A DNA stretch of 64,000 bases from an uncultured Paracoccaceae bacterium (GTDB lineage Bacteria > Pseudomonadota > Alphaproteobacteria > Rhodobacterales > Rhodobacteraceae): NCBI GenBank assembly GCA_913060475.1, contig CAJXSD010000003.1, positions 85,275 to 149,274 on the forward strand, given 5' to 3'. Below the pieces are notes generated by a model that saw only the letters and a list, made by a program, of their open reading frames with translations, was not told where the DNA came from and did not search any database. Position numbers and translations under genes: made by a program. Below, in pieces: positions 16,872 through 25,489 of the stretch. The first letter of the stretch is position 1; the number at the start of each line of letters is the position of its first letter.

Positions 16872-17609
16872 TCAGGCCTGTTCCAAGGCGGTGATAATGG
16901 GGCTGAAATCCGCGGCCGTCAGGCTGGCGCCGCCCACCAATGCCCCATCGACATGCGGTACGGCAAAAATTTCGGCGGCGTTCGATCCCTTGACCGATCC
17001 CCCATACAGCAGGCGCATGTCCTGGGCCGTGGATCCATGTGACACCAACAGGGTGGTGCGAATGAAATCATGCGCTTGGGCGATCTGGTCTGTGCTGGGG
17101 ACCAAACCCGTGCCAATGGCCCATACGGGTTCATAGGCAATCACTGTATTGTCCGCCGTCGCCGTGGCGGGAACCGATCCAGAGAGTTGTTGGCCCAAGA
17201 CCTCTAGGGTTTTACCGGTTTCGCGGTCGTGCAGTGTTTCACCGATGCAGATCACGGCAATCAATCCCGCGTCATAGGCCGCCTGCGCCTTGGCATGGAC
17301 TTCGGCATCCGTTTCGTTGTGATCGGCGCGGCGTTCAGAATGGCCCAGTATCACATAGCGCGCGCCAATATCGGCGATTTGCACCGCCGAGATATCGCCC
17401 GTATGGGCGCCACTGGCATTTGCGTGGCAGTCTTGTGCGCCAAATGCCATCGCATCGGTTGCGGCGGTGGCCGCGTGGATCAAATGGGCAGGTGGGCAGA
17501 TCAGGATGTCAATCGGTGAATTTTGATGGTCTGCGGCCAGCGTTCGGATCTGTTCCAAATCCGCTAGCGTTCCGTTCATTTTCCAATTTCCTGCGGCAAG
17601 CTTGCGCAT
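16872..17609 (-). CDS. tpiA: Triosephosphate isomerase
   Basis: Interconverts dihydroxyacetone phosphate and glyceraldehyde 3-phosphate in the cytoplasm. The 245-residue TIM barrel shows the catalytic Lys region AAGNWKMNG (residues 5-13), the catalytic His in VILGHSERR, the catalytic Glu in VIAYEPVWAIGTG, and the phosphate loop LYGGSVKGSNA with VGGASL near the end. It is a single gene between dctM (convergent) and a divergent oxygenase gene. No operator like those before edd and eno is visible upstream. Confidence 0.96.
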   Translation of the reverse strand: MRKLAAGNWKMNGTLADLEQIRTLAADHQNSPIDILICPPAHLIHAATAATDAMAFGAQDCHANASGAHTGDISAVQIADIGARYVILGHSERRADHNETDAEVHAKAQAAYDAGLIAVICIGETLHDRETGKTLEVLGQQLSGSVPATATADNTVIAYEPVWAIGTGLVPSTDQIAQAHDFIRTTLLVSHGSTAQDMRLLYGGSVKGSNAAEIFAVPHVDGALVGGASLTAADFSPIITALEQA

Positions 17610-17698
17610 AATCGACCTTTCTCATCAATTCCCCTTGAACCTGCGTTGTAACACAAGTATGCGCCTTGGCAATAATTGTTCTGAGGTGGGGCGCTTTG

Positions 17699-18604
17699 AT
17701 GATACCACGCATAGATTTTGAAAAACTGATCTGTCGCGATGATCAAACATTGGATCAATTGCGCCATGCCATCCAGGACGACGGATTTCTGATCGTGGCC
17801 AATACCGATATTACGCCTACCACGATGCAACGCGTTCTTGCGGCCTATCGCGCGTTTTTTCATTTGCCGCTGTCCGATAAACAACAGGTCGACATGGCCA
17901 AAACCGGTTCAAATCGCGGTTGGGGCGCGTCCCAGTCGGAACAGGTCGATCCAAATGCCAACCCCGATTACAAAGAGGTGTTTGACTGCGGATTTGAAAT
18001 GCCCGCTTCGGATCCTATGGCGGGGTTTTCTGTCTATGCCCCGAACCTGTGGCCACAAAGCCCTGCTGATTTTCAATCTGTCATCTCGTCCTATTATACC
18101 CAAGCAAATGGTGTGGCCCTAGAGATTTTGCGCACGATTGCCCTGGTTTTGGATTTGGATCAAACTTACTTTGACGACAAATTTTCGAAACCGATGGCGC
18201 TGCTGCGTGGTAATTTTTACCCCCAACGTCCCAGTTGGGCAGGGGATCAGGATTTTGGCATCGCCGCGCATACTGACTATGGCTGCGTGACACTGTTGGG
18301 TACCGACGGCATCGACGGGCTTGAGGCGCAAACCACGTCTGGCGACTGGGTCCCTGTGCGGGCCGAGGTTGGCGAATTCATCATAAACTTTGGCGAAATG
18401 TTGCAAATGTGGACGGATGGGGTGGTCCGCGCCACGCCGCACCGCGTTCGCGGCACATCGCAAGAACGCATATCGGTGCCCTTATTCTTTAATCCGAACT
18501 ACGATACAAATGTGGCCCCAATCGGGTCCAGCACCCCGATTATTGCAGGTAAACATTTGGCCAAGCGTTTTAACGAAACCTATCTGCACCTGAAAGGTTC
18601 CTAA
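17699..18604 (+). CDS. 2-oxoglutarate/Fe(II)-dependent oxygenase (isopenicillin N synthase-like)
   Basis: A 301-residue oxygenase of the isopenicillin N synthase/plant dioxygenase family. The N-terminal domain starts IPRIDFEKL and has DGFLIVANTDI and FFHLPLSDKQQ. The double-stranded beta-helix has the iron ligands in AAHTDYGCVTLL (His and Asp) and ATPHRVRG (distal His), and the co-substrate Arg in ERISVPLFFNPN. I prefer the ATG at 17699 (GAGGTGGGG upstream). Relatives are annotated vaguely as flavonol- or ethylene-enzyme-like; substrate unknown. It is divergent from tpiA and convergent with the sufA-like gene, so no partner suggests a role. Confidence 0.88.
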   Translation: MIPRIDFEKLICRDDQTLDQLRHAIQDDGFLIVANTDITPTTMQRVLAAYRAFFHLPLSDKQQVDMAKTGSNRGWGASQSEQVDPNANPDYKEVFDCGFEMPASDPMAGFSVYAPNLWPQSPADFQSVISSYYTQANGVALEILRTIALVLDLDQTYFDDKFSKPMALLRGNFYPQRPSWAGDQDFGIAAHTDYGCVTLLGTDGIDGLEAQTTSGDWVPVRAEVGEFIINFGEMLQMWTDGVVRATPHRVRGTSQERISVPLFFNPNYDTNVAPIGSSTPIIAGKHLAKRFNETYLHLKGS

Positions 18605-18619
18605 CACGGGCGCCTCGGG

Positions 18620-18967
18620 TTATTCGGCAAATTTTATGGATTCCCCGCAGCCGCAGGCATCCACAACGTTCGGGTTTTTGAATTTGAAACCTGATTCCAG
18701 CAGGCCCGTTTCATAGTCAATTTCAGTCCCGAACAAAAACATTTGGGCCATCGGTGCGATCATCACACATGCGCCGTCTTGTTCGACGACTTCGTCATGG
18801 GGGTCGGCGGCATCCACATATTCCATTGTGTATTCCATGCCCGCGCAGCCGCCCTTTTTGACGCCCAGTTTCAATCCCTTGTGGCCGCCTTTTTCCATCA
18901 ACTTGGTGATCTGACGCACGGCGGCGGGGGTCAGGGTGACAGGGGATGTGCCAGGAATTCCAAACAT
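18620..18967 (-). CDS. A-type iron-sulfur carrier (SufA/ErpA-like, HesB family)
   Basis: A 115-residue Fe-S carrier that takes clusters from the SUF scaffold to apoproteins. The three conserved cysteines are present: GGCAGMEY (about residue 41) and DACGCGES near the C-terminus. It follows the sufT gene by 9 bases on the minus strand and is probably co-transcribed with it. The rest of a suf operon is not in this part of the window, so the exact paralogue (SufA, ErpA, IscA) cannot be fixed. Confidence 0.92.
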   Translation of the reverse strand: MFGIPGTSPVTLTPAAVRQITKLMEKGGHKGLKLGVKKGGCAGMEYTMEYVDAADPHDEVVEQDGACVMIAPMAQMFLFGTEIDYETGLLESGFKFKNPNVVDACGCGESIKFAE

Positions 18968-18976
18968 TGTTAAATC

Positions 18977-19339
18977 CTACATAAATCCAAGCTCTAGGCG
19001 GGCTTCATCGCTCATCATGTCCATGCCCCAGGGCGGATCCCATGTCATTTCGATTTCGACATGTTGAACACCGGCCACCGGACCGATGGCCTGTTCGACC
19101 CAGCCGGGCATTTCACCGGCCACGGGGCATCCGGGCGCGGTCAGGGTCATGATGACGCGGACAACGTTTTCATCATTGATGTCAATCGTGTAAATCAGAC
19201 CAAGGTCATAGATATTTACGGGGATCTCTGGGTCATAGACGGTGCGACAGGCCTCGACCACGGCATCATATAGGGGATGATCCGTTGACGAAGGCGCGAT
19301 AAGGGGCGTTCCCTCGATTGGGTGATGAGCCTCAGACAT
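18977..19339 (-). CDS. SufT/MIP18-like Fe-S assembly protein (DUF59)
   Basis: A 120-residue protein whose core is a MIP18/DUF59 domain: VVEACRTVYDPEIPVNIYDLGLIY (with DPE), then VRVIMTLTAPGCPVAGEMP carrying the conserved Cys, and VEIEMTWDPPW. SufT-type proteins help mature Fe-S enzymes in the cytoplasm. It is first of a two-gene unit with the A-type carrier. The 22 bases upstream of its start hold an IscR-like site, consistent with Fe-S-responsive control. Confidence 0.9.
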   Translation of the reverse strand: MSEAHHPIEGTPLIAPSSTDHPLYDAVVEACRTVYDPEIPVNIYDLGLIYTIDINDENVVRVIMTLTAPGCPVAGEMPGWVEQAIGPVAGVQHVEIEMTWDPPWGMDMMSDEARLELGFM

Positions 19340-19360
19340 GTTTTGATGTTCCGTGTTATT

Positions 19361-19381
19361 ACCTGACTAAACATATAGGGT
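19361..19381 (-). promoter_or_regulatory. IscR-like site upstream of sufT
   Basis: ACCTGACTA (left) and AGGGT (right) occupy the same 21-base frame as the better palindrome at 35600-35620: the left arm is identical, the right arm is partly decayed. On the minus strand a TTGGCA (-35) precedes it and a TTTAGT (-10-like, 17-base spacing) lies inside it. It would allow repression by an IscR-type factor; inferred. Confidence 0.5.
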
Positions 19382-19407
19382 ATGTTCCTGCCAAGGTCCA
19401 GAGCGCG

Positions 19408-20223
19408 CTAGTCGGCACGCAAATCTTTTTCCGGCAGGGACAGGTTTGCCACCTGTTCTGCGATTGGCGTTGAATTCAATGGATGCAGGGTTATGTCAAA
19501 ATTATCCGCCGGATCATAGCTTTGCCAAGATTGCCCGCGAAACAGCTCTAGCCCGGAAAACCGTGCCTTGTATCCCATTTTGGGACTGCCCGGGACCCAA
19601 TAGCCCAAATAAACATATGGTAAATCATAGTCTGCCGCCAATGCAATTTGATCCAAAATCACATAGGTGCCGATCGAATGACTGGCATAGTCGGGGTCAA
19701 AAAACGAATAAACCAAACTTAGACCGTCATCCAAAATATCCGTCAAACAGGCCGCGATCAGCTGATCACCATCGCGATATTCGATCACGCGGGTGCGAAT
19801 TGGGGTTTCTTCGATCATGGCGGCGAATTCGAATACATCCATATCCGCCATGCCACCATCATTGTGGCGCGCGGCTAAATATTTGCGAAACAGATCAAAT
19901 TGTTCCTCGGTCGCCCAGGGCGATGTCACGCTGCGGGTCAGGCCCACATTTTTTTTGATAATGCGGCGCTGGGATGTGCTGGCATTGAACGCGTGAACAT
20001 TCACCCGCGCCGACATACAGGCCGCACAATCGGTGCAAGAGGGTCGGTACAGCACATGCTGCGATCGACGAAATCCCTGTTTAGATAGGCAGTCATTCAG
20101 CCTTTGTGCATTGTCAATTTGCAGCGATGTAAACAGCTTTCGCTCCTGCCGATGCTCAAGATAGGGGCAGGGTTGGGGAGCCGTCACATAAAATTGGGGC
20201 ACGATGGGCAGTGAATGGCGCAT
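19408..20223 (-). CDS. bpt: Arginyl/leucyl-tRNA--protein transferase Bpt
   Basis: Adds a residue from aminoacyl-tRNA to the N-terminus of proteins, marking them for ClpS-ClpAP degradation (N-degron pathway). The 271-residue protein has the ATE N-terminal block [14 protein letters not shown] and the Cys pair in [16 protein letters not shown] (about residues 60-75), followed by the GNAT-like C-terminal domain with [22 protein letters not shown] and [22 protein letters not shown]. These match Bpt of alphaproteobacteria more than eukaryotic ATE1. The minus-strand gene stands alone behind its own start region. Confidence 0.93.
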   Translation of the reverse strand: MRHSLPIVPQFYVTAPQPCPYLEHRQERKLFTSLQIDNAQRLNDCLSKQGFRRSQHVLYRPSCTDCAACMSARVNVHAFNASTSQRRIIKKNVGLTRSVTSPWATEEQFDLFRKYLAARHNDGGMADMDVFEFAAMIEETPIRTRVIEYRDGDQLIAACLTDILDDGLSLVYSFFDPDYASHSIGTYVILDQIALAADYDLPYVYLGYWVPGSPKMGYKARFSGLELFRGQSWQSYDPADNFDITLHPLNSTPIAEQVANLSLPEKDLRAD

Positions 20224-20284
20224 GGGCGGATGGTATCAATTCAGCGGCGTGGTTGCAATGAAAACAAACTATGCCCACAGTTTA

Positions 20285-20722
20285 TCACACCGATTGGGGT
20301 TTGTTAATCATCACTGTTCCCAAAATTAGGTCTGTCACGCCTTTGCCGGTTGGTTGTGATGCCATCATCAGCATTGAGATGAATTGAACGATCGGCAGCG
20401 CAAAAGAGATATAGAGGCCAATGGTATGCAAAACGGCACTGATGAATTCCAGTTTGCTGCCATCTGACTGGCGCAATTCAATCGACATCATGCGCATGCC
20501 CCAGGTTGCCGATCCGTTCGAAAGGGTTATGACACGATACATAAACCCAACCACAGCAACAAATACAGGAAAGAAAAACAGCGCGGTAAAGCCGGTCAGC
20601 GGCGTTAGAATTGCGCCGATGATCATGATGATGACCATATCCAAAACCCAAGCGAAAAAGCGTTTCGGCGCAACGCCTGCATAAAATTCAGGATGTGTTT
20701 GTGCGGATGGTAACATTTTCAA
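20285..20722 (-). CDS. RDD family membrane protein
   Basis: A 145-residue inner membrane protein with the RDD pattern: RFFAWVLDMVIIMIIGAIL (R and D in helix 1), a second helix FFFPVFVAVVGFMYRVITLS, GSATWGMRMMSIEL (the conserved GxTxGxxxxxI-like stretch) and a last helix SFALPIVQFISMLMM. RDD proteins are thought to act in transport or to modify membrane channels; no specific role is shown. It lies 49 bases downstream of the DUF2852 gene, same strand, and is probably co-transcribed behind the paired palindromes. Confidence 0.88.
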   Translation of the reverse strand: MKMLPSAQTHPEFYAGVAPKRFFAWVLDMVIIMIIGAILTPLTGFTALFFFPVFVAVVGFMYRVITLSNGSATWGMRMMSIELRQSDGSKLEFISAVLHTIGLYISFALPIVQFISMLMMASQPTGKGVTDLILGTVMINKPQSV

Positions 20723-20771
20723 ATTCCAAAGTGTTCAAAGATGGGGGGCAGGGTCACCCGCCCCCAAGGGA

Positions 20772-21170
20772 TTATGCATCTTGTTTCTGTGATTCGCGAT
20801 CTTTCATGAACTGATCAAATTCGGACCGATCCTTGGCCTCGCGCAAGCGGTGCAGAAAGGCTTGGAAATCGTCTTGCTCTTGGGCCAAACGGTCCAATGT
20901 ATCTTGGCGATAGGCATCAAAGGCAGAATTGCCAGAGGAATAGCGCATGCCGTGATTGCGCGATTTTGAACAGCAGCGGGATTTCATAAACATTTTATTG
21001 CTCCAAATTGCATAGAAGGTAACGGCCAGGCCAACGGGCCAAGCGATGATTAATGTGCCAAGGCTGGCTGCGATCCACGCGCCACGGCCTTTGCTGTCCA
21101 GCCAATGTTCGGTTCGCGCAAACCACGATGGTTTTACGAAAGACCGATGATATTCAGCAGCGGATGTCAT
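20772..21170 (-). CDS. DUF2852 family membrane protein
   Basis: A 132-residue protein of the DUF2852 family (alphaproteobacterial, function unknown). One strong membrane segment, IAASLGTLIIAWPVGLAVTFYAIW (about residues 33-56), is followed by NKMFMKSRC and a charged cytoplasmic tail with SGNSAFDAYRQDTLDRLAQEQDDFQAFLHRLREAKDRSEFD. The FDxYR-xxTLxRLExEQ-xFxxFLxRLRxAKDxxEFDxFM pattern is the family hallmark. Two AATGTGAA-type palindromes lie 20-100 bases upstream, suggesting specific control together with the downstream RDD gene. Confidence 0.88.
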   Translation of the reverse strand: MTSAAEYHRSFVKPSWFARTEHWLDSKGRGAWIAASLGTLIIAWPVGLAVTFYAIWSNKMFMKSRCCSKSRNHGMRYSSGNSAFDAYRQDTLDRLAQEQDDFQAFLHRLREAKDRSEFDQFMKDRESQKQDA

Positions 21171-21190
21171 TTTAATTTTCTCCTAAATCC

Positions 21191-21270
21191 AATGTGAATT
21201 GTTTTCACATTACAGATGTGGGGGTGCGGTCCGTGCATTACAATGGATTAATGTAAATTATTTTCACATT
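21191..21270. promoter_or_regulatory. Two copies of a 21-bp palindrome upstream of DUF2852/RDD genes
   Basis: Copy 1 (21191-21211) is AATGTGAA-N5-TTCACATT, perfect 8-base arms. Copy 2 (21250-21270) is AATGTAAA-N5-TTCACATT, one mismatch, with TT/AA extending the dyad. Their centres are 59 bases apart. They lie between the ybaK stop and the DUF2852 start, both minus strand, so DUF2852/RDD is the likely target. The cognate factor is not in the window. Confidence 0.65.
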
Positions 21271-21279
21271 AATGTAATC

Positions 21280-21744
21280 TTAAATAAAATCAGCTAGTTG
21301 CGCAGATATTTTTTCCTGCAATGCCTGCGGAGATACGCAAAAAACATGATTTGGTGTGCCGGCTGCGACCCATATGATGTCATAATGCATCAATGTCGGG
21401 TCCATAAATATCGGGATCTCGGTCACATGGCCGATGGGTGATACGCCACCGATTGCAAACCCTGTCTGCAGGCGGACCTGTTGTGCTGTCGCGCGTTCAA
21501 GTGGACCGTTGGCCAATGTGGCGGCTTTGGCCAGGTTGACGGAATTGCCGCCTGCGGTCAAAAATAAATAGGTATCGCCTGTTTCTGTCCCGGATAACAA
21601 AATCGACTTGCCAATTTGGTTGACTTGGCATCCTACTTGGTTTGCGGCCATTTCTGCGGTGCGTGCTGGACCCGTTTCTAACAGGGTGTGTTGCAGTCCG
21701 GCCGTGGCCAATGCCGCTTTGACGCGGTTTAAACTTTTGCTCAT
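21280..21744 (-). CDS. YbaK/EbsC-family aminoacyl-tRNA deacylase
   Basis: A 154-residue editing-domain protein that hydrolyses mischarged tRNA (Cys-tRNAPro or Ala-tRNAPro in characterised relatives). Seen: ARTAEMAANQVGCQVNQIGKSILL (with the conserved Lys), FLTAGGNSVNLAKAA and the GGVSPIGH motif, then TEIPIFMDPTLMHYDIIWVAAGTPNHVFCVSP. This is the YbaK/ProX-like pattern. I chose the ATG at 21744; upstream in-frame codons run into the divergent glnE. Only 27 bases separate the two start codons. Confidence 0.9.
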   Translation of the reverse strand: MSKSLNRVKAALATAGLQHTLLETGPARTAEMAANQVGCQVNQIGKSILLSGTETGDTYLFLTAGGNSVNLAKAATLANGPLERATAQQVRLQTGFAIGGVSPIGHVTEIPIFMDPTLMHYDIIWVAAGTPNHVFCVSPQALQEKISAQLADFI

Positions 21745-21771
21745 TTTGGACCCTTTGCTGAAAATAACGCC

Positions 21772-24570
21772 ATGACATTCATGAACCGATGCAATACCGC
21801 CCTTTGCCCATTTGATCCAGACATGGCGCAGGATCTGCGTGATGCGGTTCCCTTTGATGGGAAAACGGGTGGCTTTCTGGCCGCTGTGGGGGGATCCAGC
21901 CCCTATCTGAAAACCTTGATCCAACGCGAAGCGGACTGGTTGCCGGCGGTTTTGGACAATCCCGAAACCGCGGTGGCCGATGAATTTCGGCGTATTCAGC
22001 GCGATTATGGCGCAGATATTGGCCGCGAATTACGCATTGCCAAGCGACGCATCGCACTGGCCACTGCATTGTGTGATCTGGGCGGTGTCTGGACATTGGA
22101 ACAGGTGACACAAAACCTGACCGATTTTGCGGACTTGGCGGTCCAACGGGCCTGGGCCTATGCGGTGGGCCGTGAACTGGCGCGCGGTCGCATCCCCGGG
22201 TTCGCGGCCGATCATGATCCTGCGCATCTGGGATATTTCATTCTGGCCATGGGCAAAATGGGCGCGGGCGAGCTGAATTATTCATCTGATATTGACCTGA
22301 TCTGTCTGTTTGATGAATCCCGATTTGATCCCGGCGATTTTTATCAGGCCCGCAGTTCATTGATCAAAGCGACCAAAACCATGTCGGCGACACTAAATGA
22401 CCTGACCGCGGATGGATATGTGTTTCGCACCGATTTGCGGTTGCGCCCTGATCCGGCTGTGACGCCCGTGTGCATGGGAATTGACGCGGCCGAACGATAT
22501 TACGAAAGCTTGGGGCGTACATGGGAACGCGCCGCCTATATCAAGGCGCGTGTCTGCGCGGGGGATCAGGCGCAGGGGGCTGCGTTTTTGAAATCGTTAA
22601 CACCGTTTGTGTGGCGTAAACATCTGGATTTCGCCGCGATTGAGGATGCCCATAACATGCGCCTGCGCTACCGCGAACACAAAGGTACCGGCGGCCCCAT
22701 CACCCTGCCAAACCACAATATGAAATTGGGGCGGGGCGGCATTCGTGAAATCGAATTTTTCACCCAAACGCGCCAAATTATCGCGGGCGGGCGCGATCCC
22801 GAATTGCGGGTGCGGGGTACTGTGCCAGGGCTGGCCATTCTGGCGGCCAAGGGCTGGATTACCCAAGACACCTGTGACACCCTGAGCGCACATTATCGTG
22901 CGCATCGTCAAATCGAACATCGGTTGCAGATGATCAATGATGCCCAAACCCACAGCTTGCCGCAAAATGATGACGGATTTGCGCGCTTGGCCTGTTTGTG
23001 TGGTCAGGCACCGGACGCATTGCGACAGGGTTTATATGAGCGTTTGGCGCAGGTCCATGATCTGACCGAAGGGTTCTTTGCCCCCACACAAACGGCAAAA
23101 CAGGAAAGCAGCGCAAGGCTAAGCGATCAGGAATATGATATCGTGTCGCGTTGGCCCACATACCCCGCCTTTCGCAGCGAACGGGCCGAGGCGATTTTTG
23201 AACGCCTTAAACCCGAATTTCTGTCCCGCCTGCGCACGGTTGCCAATCCTGCCGAGGCCTTGAATGCCTTTGACAATTTCTTGCAAGGTCTGCCAACAGG
23301 GGTTCAGCTGTTTTCGCTGTTTCAGGCAAATCCGCACTTGATCGATTTACTGATTGATATTCTGGGCACGGCCCCCGCATTGTCCCGCCATTTGGCAAAA
23401 AACCCTCAGGTTTTGGATGCGGTCATTGGTGGGTCGTTTTGGGATGACTGGCCCGGGGTTGACGCATTGGCGCAGGAACTGTCGACGCGGTTGTCCGCTT
23501 TGCAAGATTATGAACGTAAACTGGATACGGCCCGCCGCTGGGGCAAGGAATGGCATTTCCGTATTGGTGTGCATCTGCTGCGCGGGATCACCGATGCGAC
23601 CGATGCCTCGACCCAATATGCCGATTTGGCACAGGCCATGTTGCGGGGGCTTTGGCCTGCGGTCATCGATGAATTTTCGCGCAAACATGGCACGCCCCCT
23701 GGTCGGGGTGCGGTTGTTATGGGGATGGGGTCACTGGGGGCAGGGCGGTTGCATGCCACCTCTGATCTGGATGTGATCGTGATCTATGATGCCCAAGGTG
23801 TCGAAGAGTCACAGGGCAAACGCCCCCTGCCGGCGCGCACCTATTACGCGCGCCTGACACAGGCGTTAATCACCGCCATGACCGCCCCCATGGCCGAAGG
23901 CCGCCTGTACGAAGTGGACATGCGATTGCGCCCCTCGGGCAATATGGGGCCGGTTGCAACGTCGTGGGATGCGTTCCAATCCTATCAAACCAAGGATGCA
24001 TGGGTTTGGGAACATCTGGCTTTGACCCGTGCCCGCGTGGTTGCAGGGCCACAGGATTTGGCGGATGAGGTCGAGGCCTTTCGCCAATCCATTTTGGGCG
24101 ATCGCGATATCGGGCATATTGCTGCCGCCCTATCAAAAATGCGCGCCCGGATTGCGGCTGCGAAAACCGATCCACACCCATGGCAGGTCAAAACCGGTGC
24201 GGGCCGGTTACAAGACATTGAATTATTTTCGCAAATGGGATCCCTGGTTGCCGGTCGCAGTGAACGCGATGTTCAGTCTGGCCTAGGCGCCGGTGTTGCG
24301 TTGAATTTGATCACAGATCAGGGCCAAGTGTCGTTACTGGACGCTTATCGGTTGTTCTGGCGCTTGCAAGTGGCCTCAAAACTTCTAAGTGAAGACAGGT
24401 TGGATCCTGATCGATCGGGCACGCATGGCGTCGAATTTCTGTTACGGCTGACGCAATGTGCAACGCTTGAGGATCTGCAAGACAACATGAACACATGTGC
24501 CGCGCAGGCCGCATCCTTGATTGAGGCCGCGCTGCCCGCACCGCAGGAGGACACGGATGAAAGGGGATAG
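21772..24570 (+). CDS. glnE: Bifunctional glutamine synthetase adenylyltransferase/deadenylylase
   Basis: Adenylylates and deadenylylates glutamine synthetase under PII control, matching its activity to nitrogen supply. The 932-residue protein has both nucleotidyltransferase halves: AMGKMGAGELNYSSDIDLICLFD (about residues 155-180, GxxELxxxSDID) for the deadenylylase, and GMGSLGAGRLHATSDLDVIVIYD (about 655-680) for the adenylylase. RLRPDPAVTPV and MRLRPSGNMGPVA follow each. Length is normal. The start is close to the divergent ybaK (27 bases), and the gene overlaps the small downstream gene by 14 bases. Confidence 0.95.
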   Translation: MTFMNRCNTALCPFDPDMAQDLRDAVPFDGKTGGFLAAVGGSSPYLKTLIQREADWLPAVLDNPETAVADEFRRIQRDYGADIGRELRIAKRRIALATALCDLGGVWTLEQVTQNLTDFADLAVQRAWAYAVGRELARGRIPGFAADHDPAHLGYFILAMGKMGAGELNYSSDIDLICLFDESRFDPGDFYQARSSLIKATKTMSATLNDLTADGYVFRTDLRLRPDPAVTPVCMGIDAAERYYESLGRTWERAAYIKARVCAGDQAQGAAFLKSLTPFVWRKHLDFAAIEDAHNMRLRYREHKGTGGPITLPNHNMKLGRGGIREIEFFTQTRQIIAGGRDPELRVRGTVPGLAILAAKGWITQDTCDTLSAHYRAHRQIEHRLQMINDAQTHSLPQNDDGFARLACLCGQAPDALRQGLYERLAQVHDLTEGFFAPTQTAKQESSARLSDQEYDIVSRWPTYPAFRSERAEAIFERLKPEFLSRLRTVANPAEALNAFDNFLQGLPTGVQLFSLFQANPHLIDLLIDILGTAPALSRHLAKNPQVLDAVIGGSFWDDWPGVDALAQELSTRLSALQDYERKLDTARRWGKEWHFRIGVHLLRGITDATDASTQYADLAQAMLRGLWPAVIDEFSRKHGTPPGRGAVVMGMGSLGAGRLHATSDLDVIVIYDAQGVEESQGKRPLPARTYYARLTQALITAMTAPMAEGRLYEVDMRLRPSGNMGPVATSWDAFQSYQTKDAWVWEHLALTRARVVAGPQDLADEVEAFRQSILGDRDIGHIAAALSKMRARIAAAKTDPHPWQVKTGAGRLQDIELFSQMGSLVAGRSERDVQSGLGAGVALNLITDQGQVSLLDAYRLFWRLQVASKLLSEDRLDPDRSGTHGVEFLLRLTQCATLEDLQDNMNTCAAQAASLIEAALPAPQEDTDERG

Positions 24571-24847
24571 TTTGGATCCCAAGGGATTGATTTACGAATC
24601 CTACCGGATTGACGGGATATCTGCGTCGGAATGTCGGACCATTTTCATGGATTGGGCGCTGAGCGTTCCGATGGACAGTGATACAAAATCTCTGATTACC
24701 AATTTGCTGGATAAATATGGTCCAACCGCGCCGGATCATCCCATGACGCAAACCCTGCAAGACGGGTTAGCCGCAACCGATAAACCGCGCAGGCGCGGGG
24801 GATGGCGCAGTCGCCCGCGCCCCCCATTGGATGGGTCAGCGGGCTAG
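24557..24847 (+). CDS. Small conserved-looking protein downstream of glnE, unknown
   Basis: A 96-residue protein I do not recognise. The ATG at 24557 follows AGGAGG at ideal distance inside the end of glnE, so translation is well supported. Residues 5-70 look folded: DPKGLIYESYRIDGISASECRTIFMDWALSVP, then TKSLITNLLDKYG and HPMTQTLQDGL. The last 25 residues are basic and Pro/Arg-rich. It overlaps the 3' end of eda by 12 bases, tail to tail. Coupling to glnE suggests a link with nitrogen control, but that is only context. Confidence 0.75.
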   Translation: MKGDSLDPKGLIYESYRIDGISASECRTIFMDWALSVPMDSDTKSLITNLLDKYGPTAPDHPMTQTLQDGLAATDKPRRRGGWRSRPRPPLDGSAG

Positions 24848-25477
24848 GGCCGCGGCCTGTCGGGCCAATTCTGTGATGCCATCCCAATCGCCCGCATCAA
24901 TCAGGTTTTGCGGGGCCACCCAACTGCCCCCAACGCATAAGGTGTTTGCCAGTGACAGATAACTGGGCGCATTGGCCAGGGATACACCGCCGGTTGGGCA
25001 GAAACTGACCTGCGGCAGGGGCCCGCCGATGGATTTCAACGCAGGCGCGCCGCCATTGGCTTCGGCTGGGAAAAATTTCTGGACGCTATAGCCGCGTTCC
25101 AGCAGGCGCATCACCTCGGTGGATGTGGCAGCGCCGGGCAGCAATGGCAGGTCGGCCGCTTCGCAGGCGTCCAGCAAAACGTCCGTGGCCCCGGGCGATA
25201 CGCCAAATTTTGCCCCTGCCGCTTTGGCCGCTTGGACATCGGCAGGCGTTAACAATGTGCCCGCACCGACAACGCCGCCGGCGACCTGTGCCATTTCGGC
25301 AATCGCATCCAAGGCCACCGGCGTGCGCAAAGTCACCTCAAGCGCGGGCAGACCGCCTGCGACCAAGGCCTGGGCCAAGGGGCGGGCCTGCGCCAGATCA
25401 TGGATTACCAAAACAGGCACAACCGGTGCCAGTAAACAAATTTCGCGCGCGCGCTCTGATGCAGCTTGCGGTGTCAT
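24836..25477 (-). CDS. eda: KDPG aldolase (2-dehydro-3-deoxy-6-phosphogluconate aldolase)
   Basis: Splits KDPG into pyruvate and glyceraldehyde 3-phosphate, last step of the Entner-Doudoroff pathway. The 213-residue TIM barrel shows ALEVTLRTP (catalytic Glu), VVGAGTLLTPADVQAAKAAGAKFGVSPG, and the Schiff-base Lys in YSVQKFFPAEANGG, then CPTGGVS for phosphate binding. It follows edd by 12 bases on the minus strand and shares its regulated promoter. Product feeds tpiA and eno, also in this window. Confidence 0.95.
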   Translation of the reverse strand: MTPQAASERAREICLLAPVVPVLVIHDLAQARPLAQALVAGGLPALEVTLRTPVALDAIAEMAQVAGGVVGAGTLLTPADVQAAKAAGAKFGVSPGATDVLLDACEAADLPLLPGAATSTEVMRLLERGYSVQKFFPAEANGGAPALKSIGGPLPQVSFCPTGGVSLANAPSYLSLANTLCVGGSWVAPQNLIDAGDWDGITELARQAAALAR

Positions 25478-25489
25478 AATAAATCCTTT

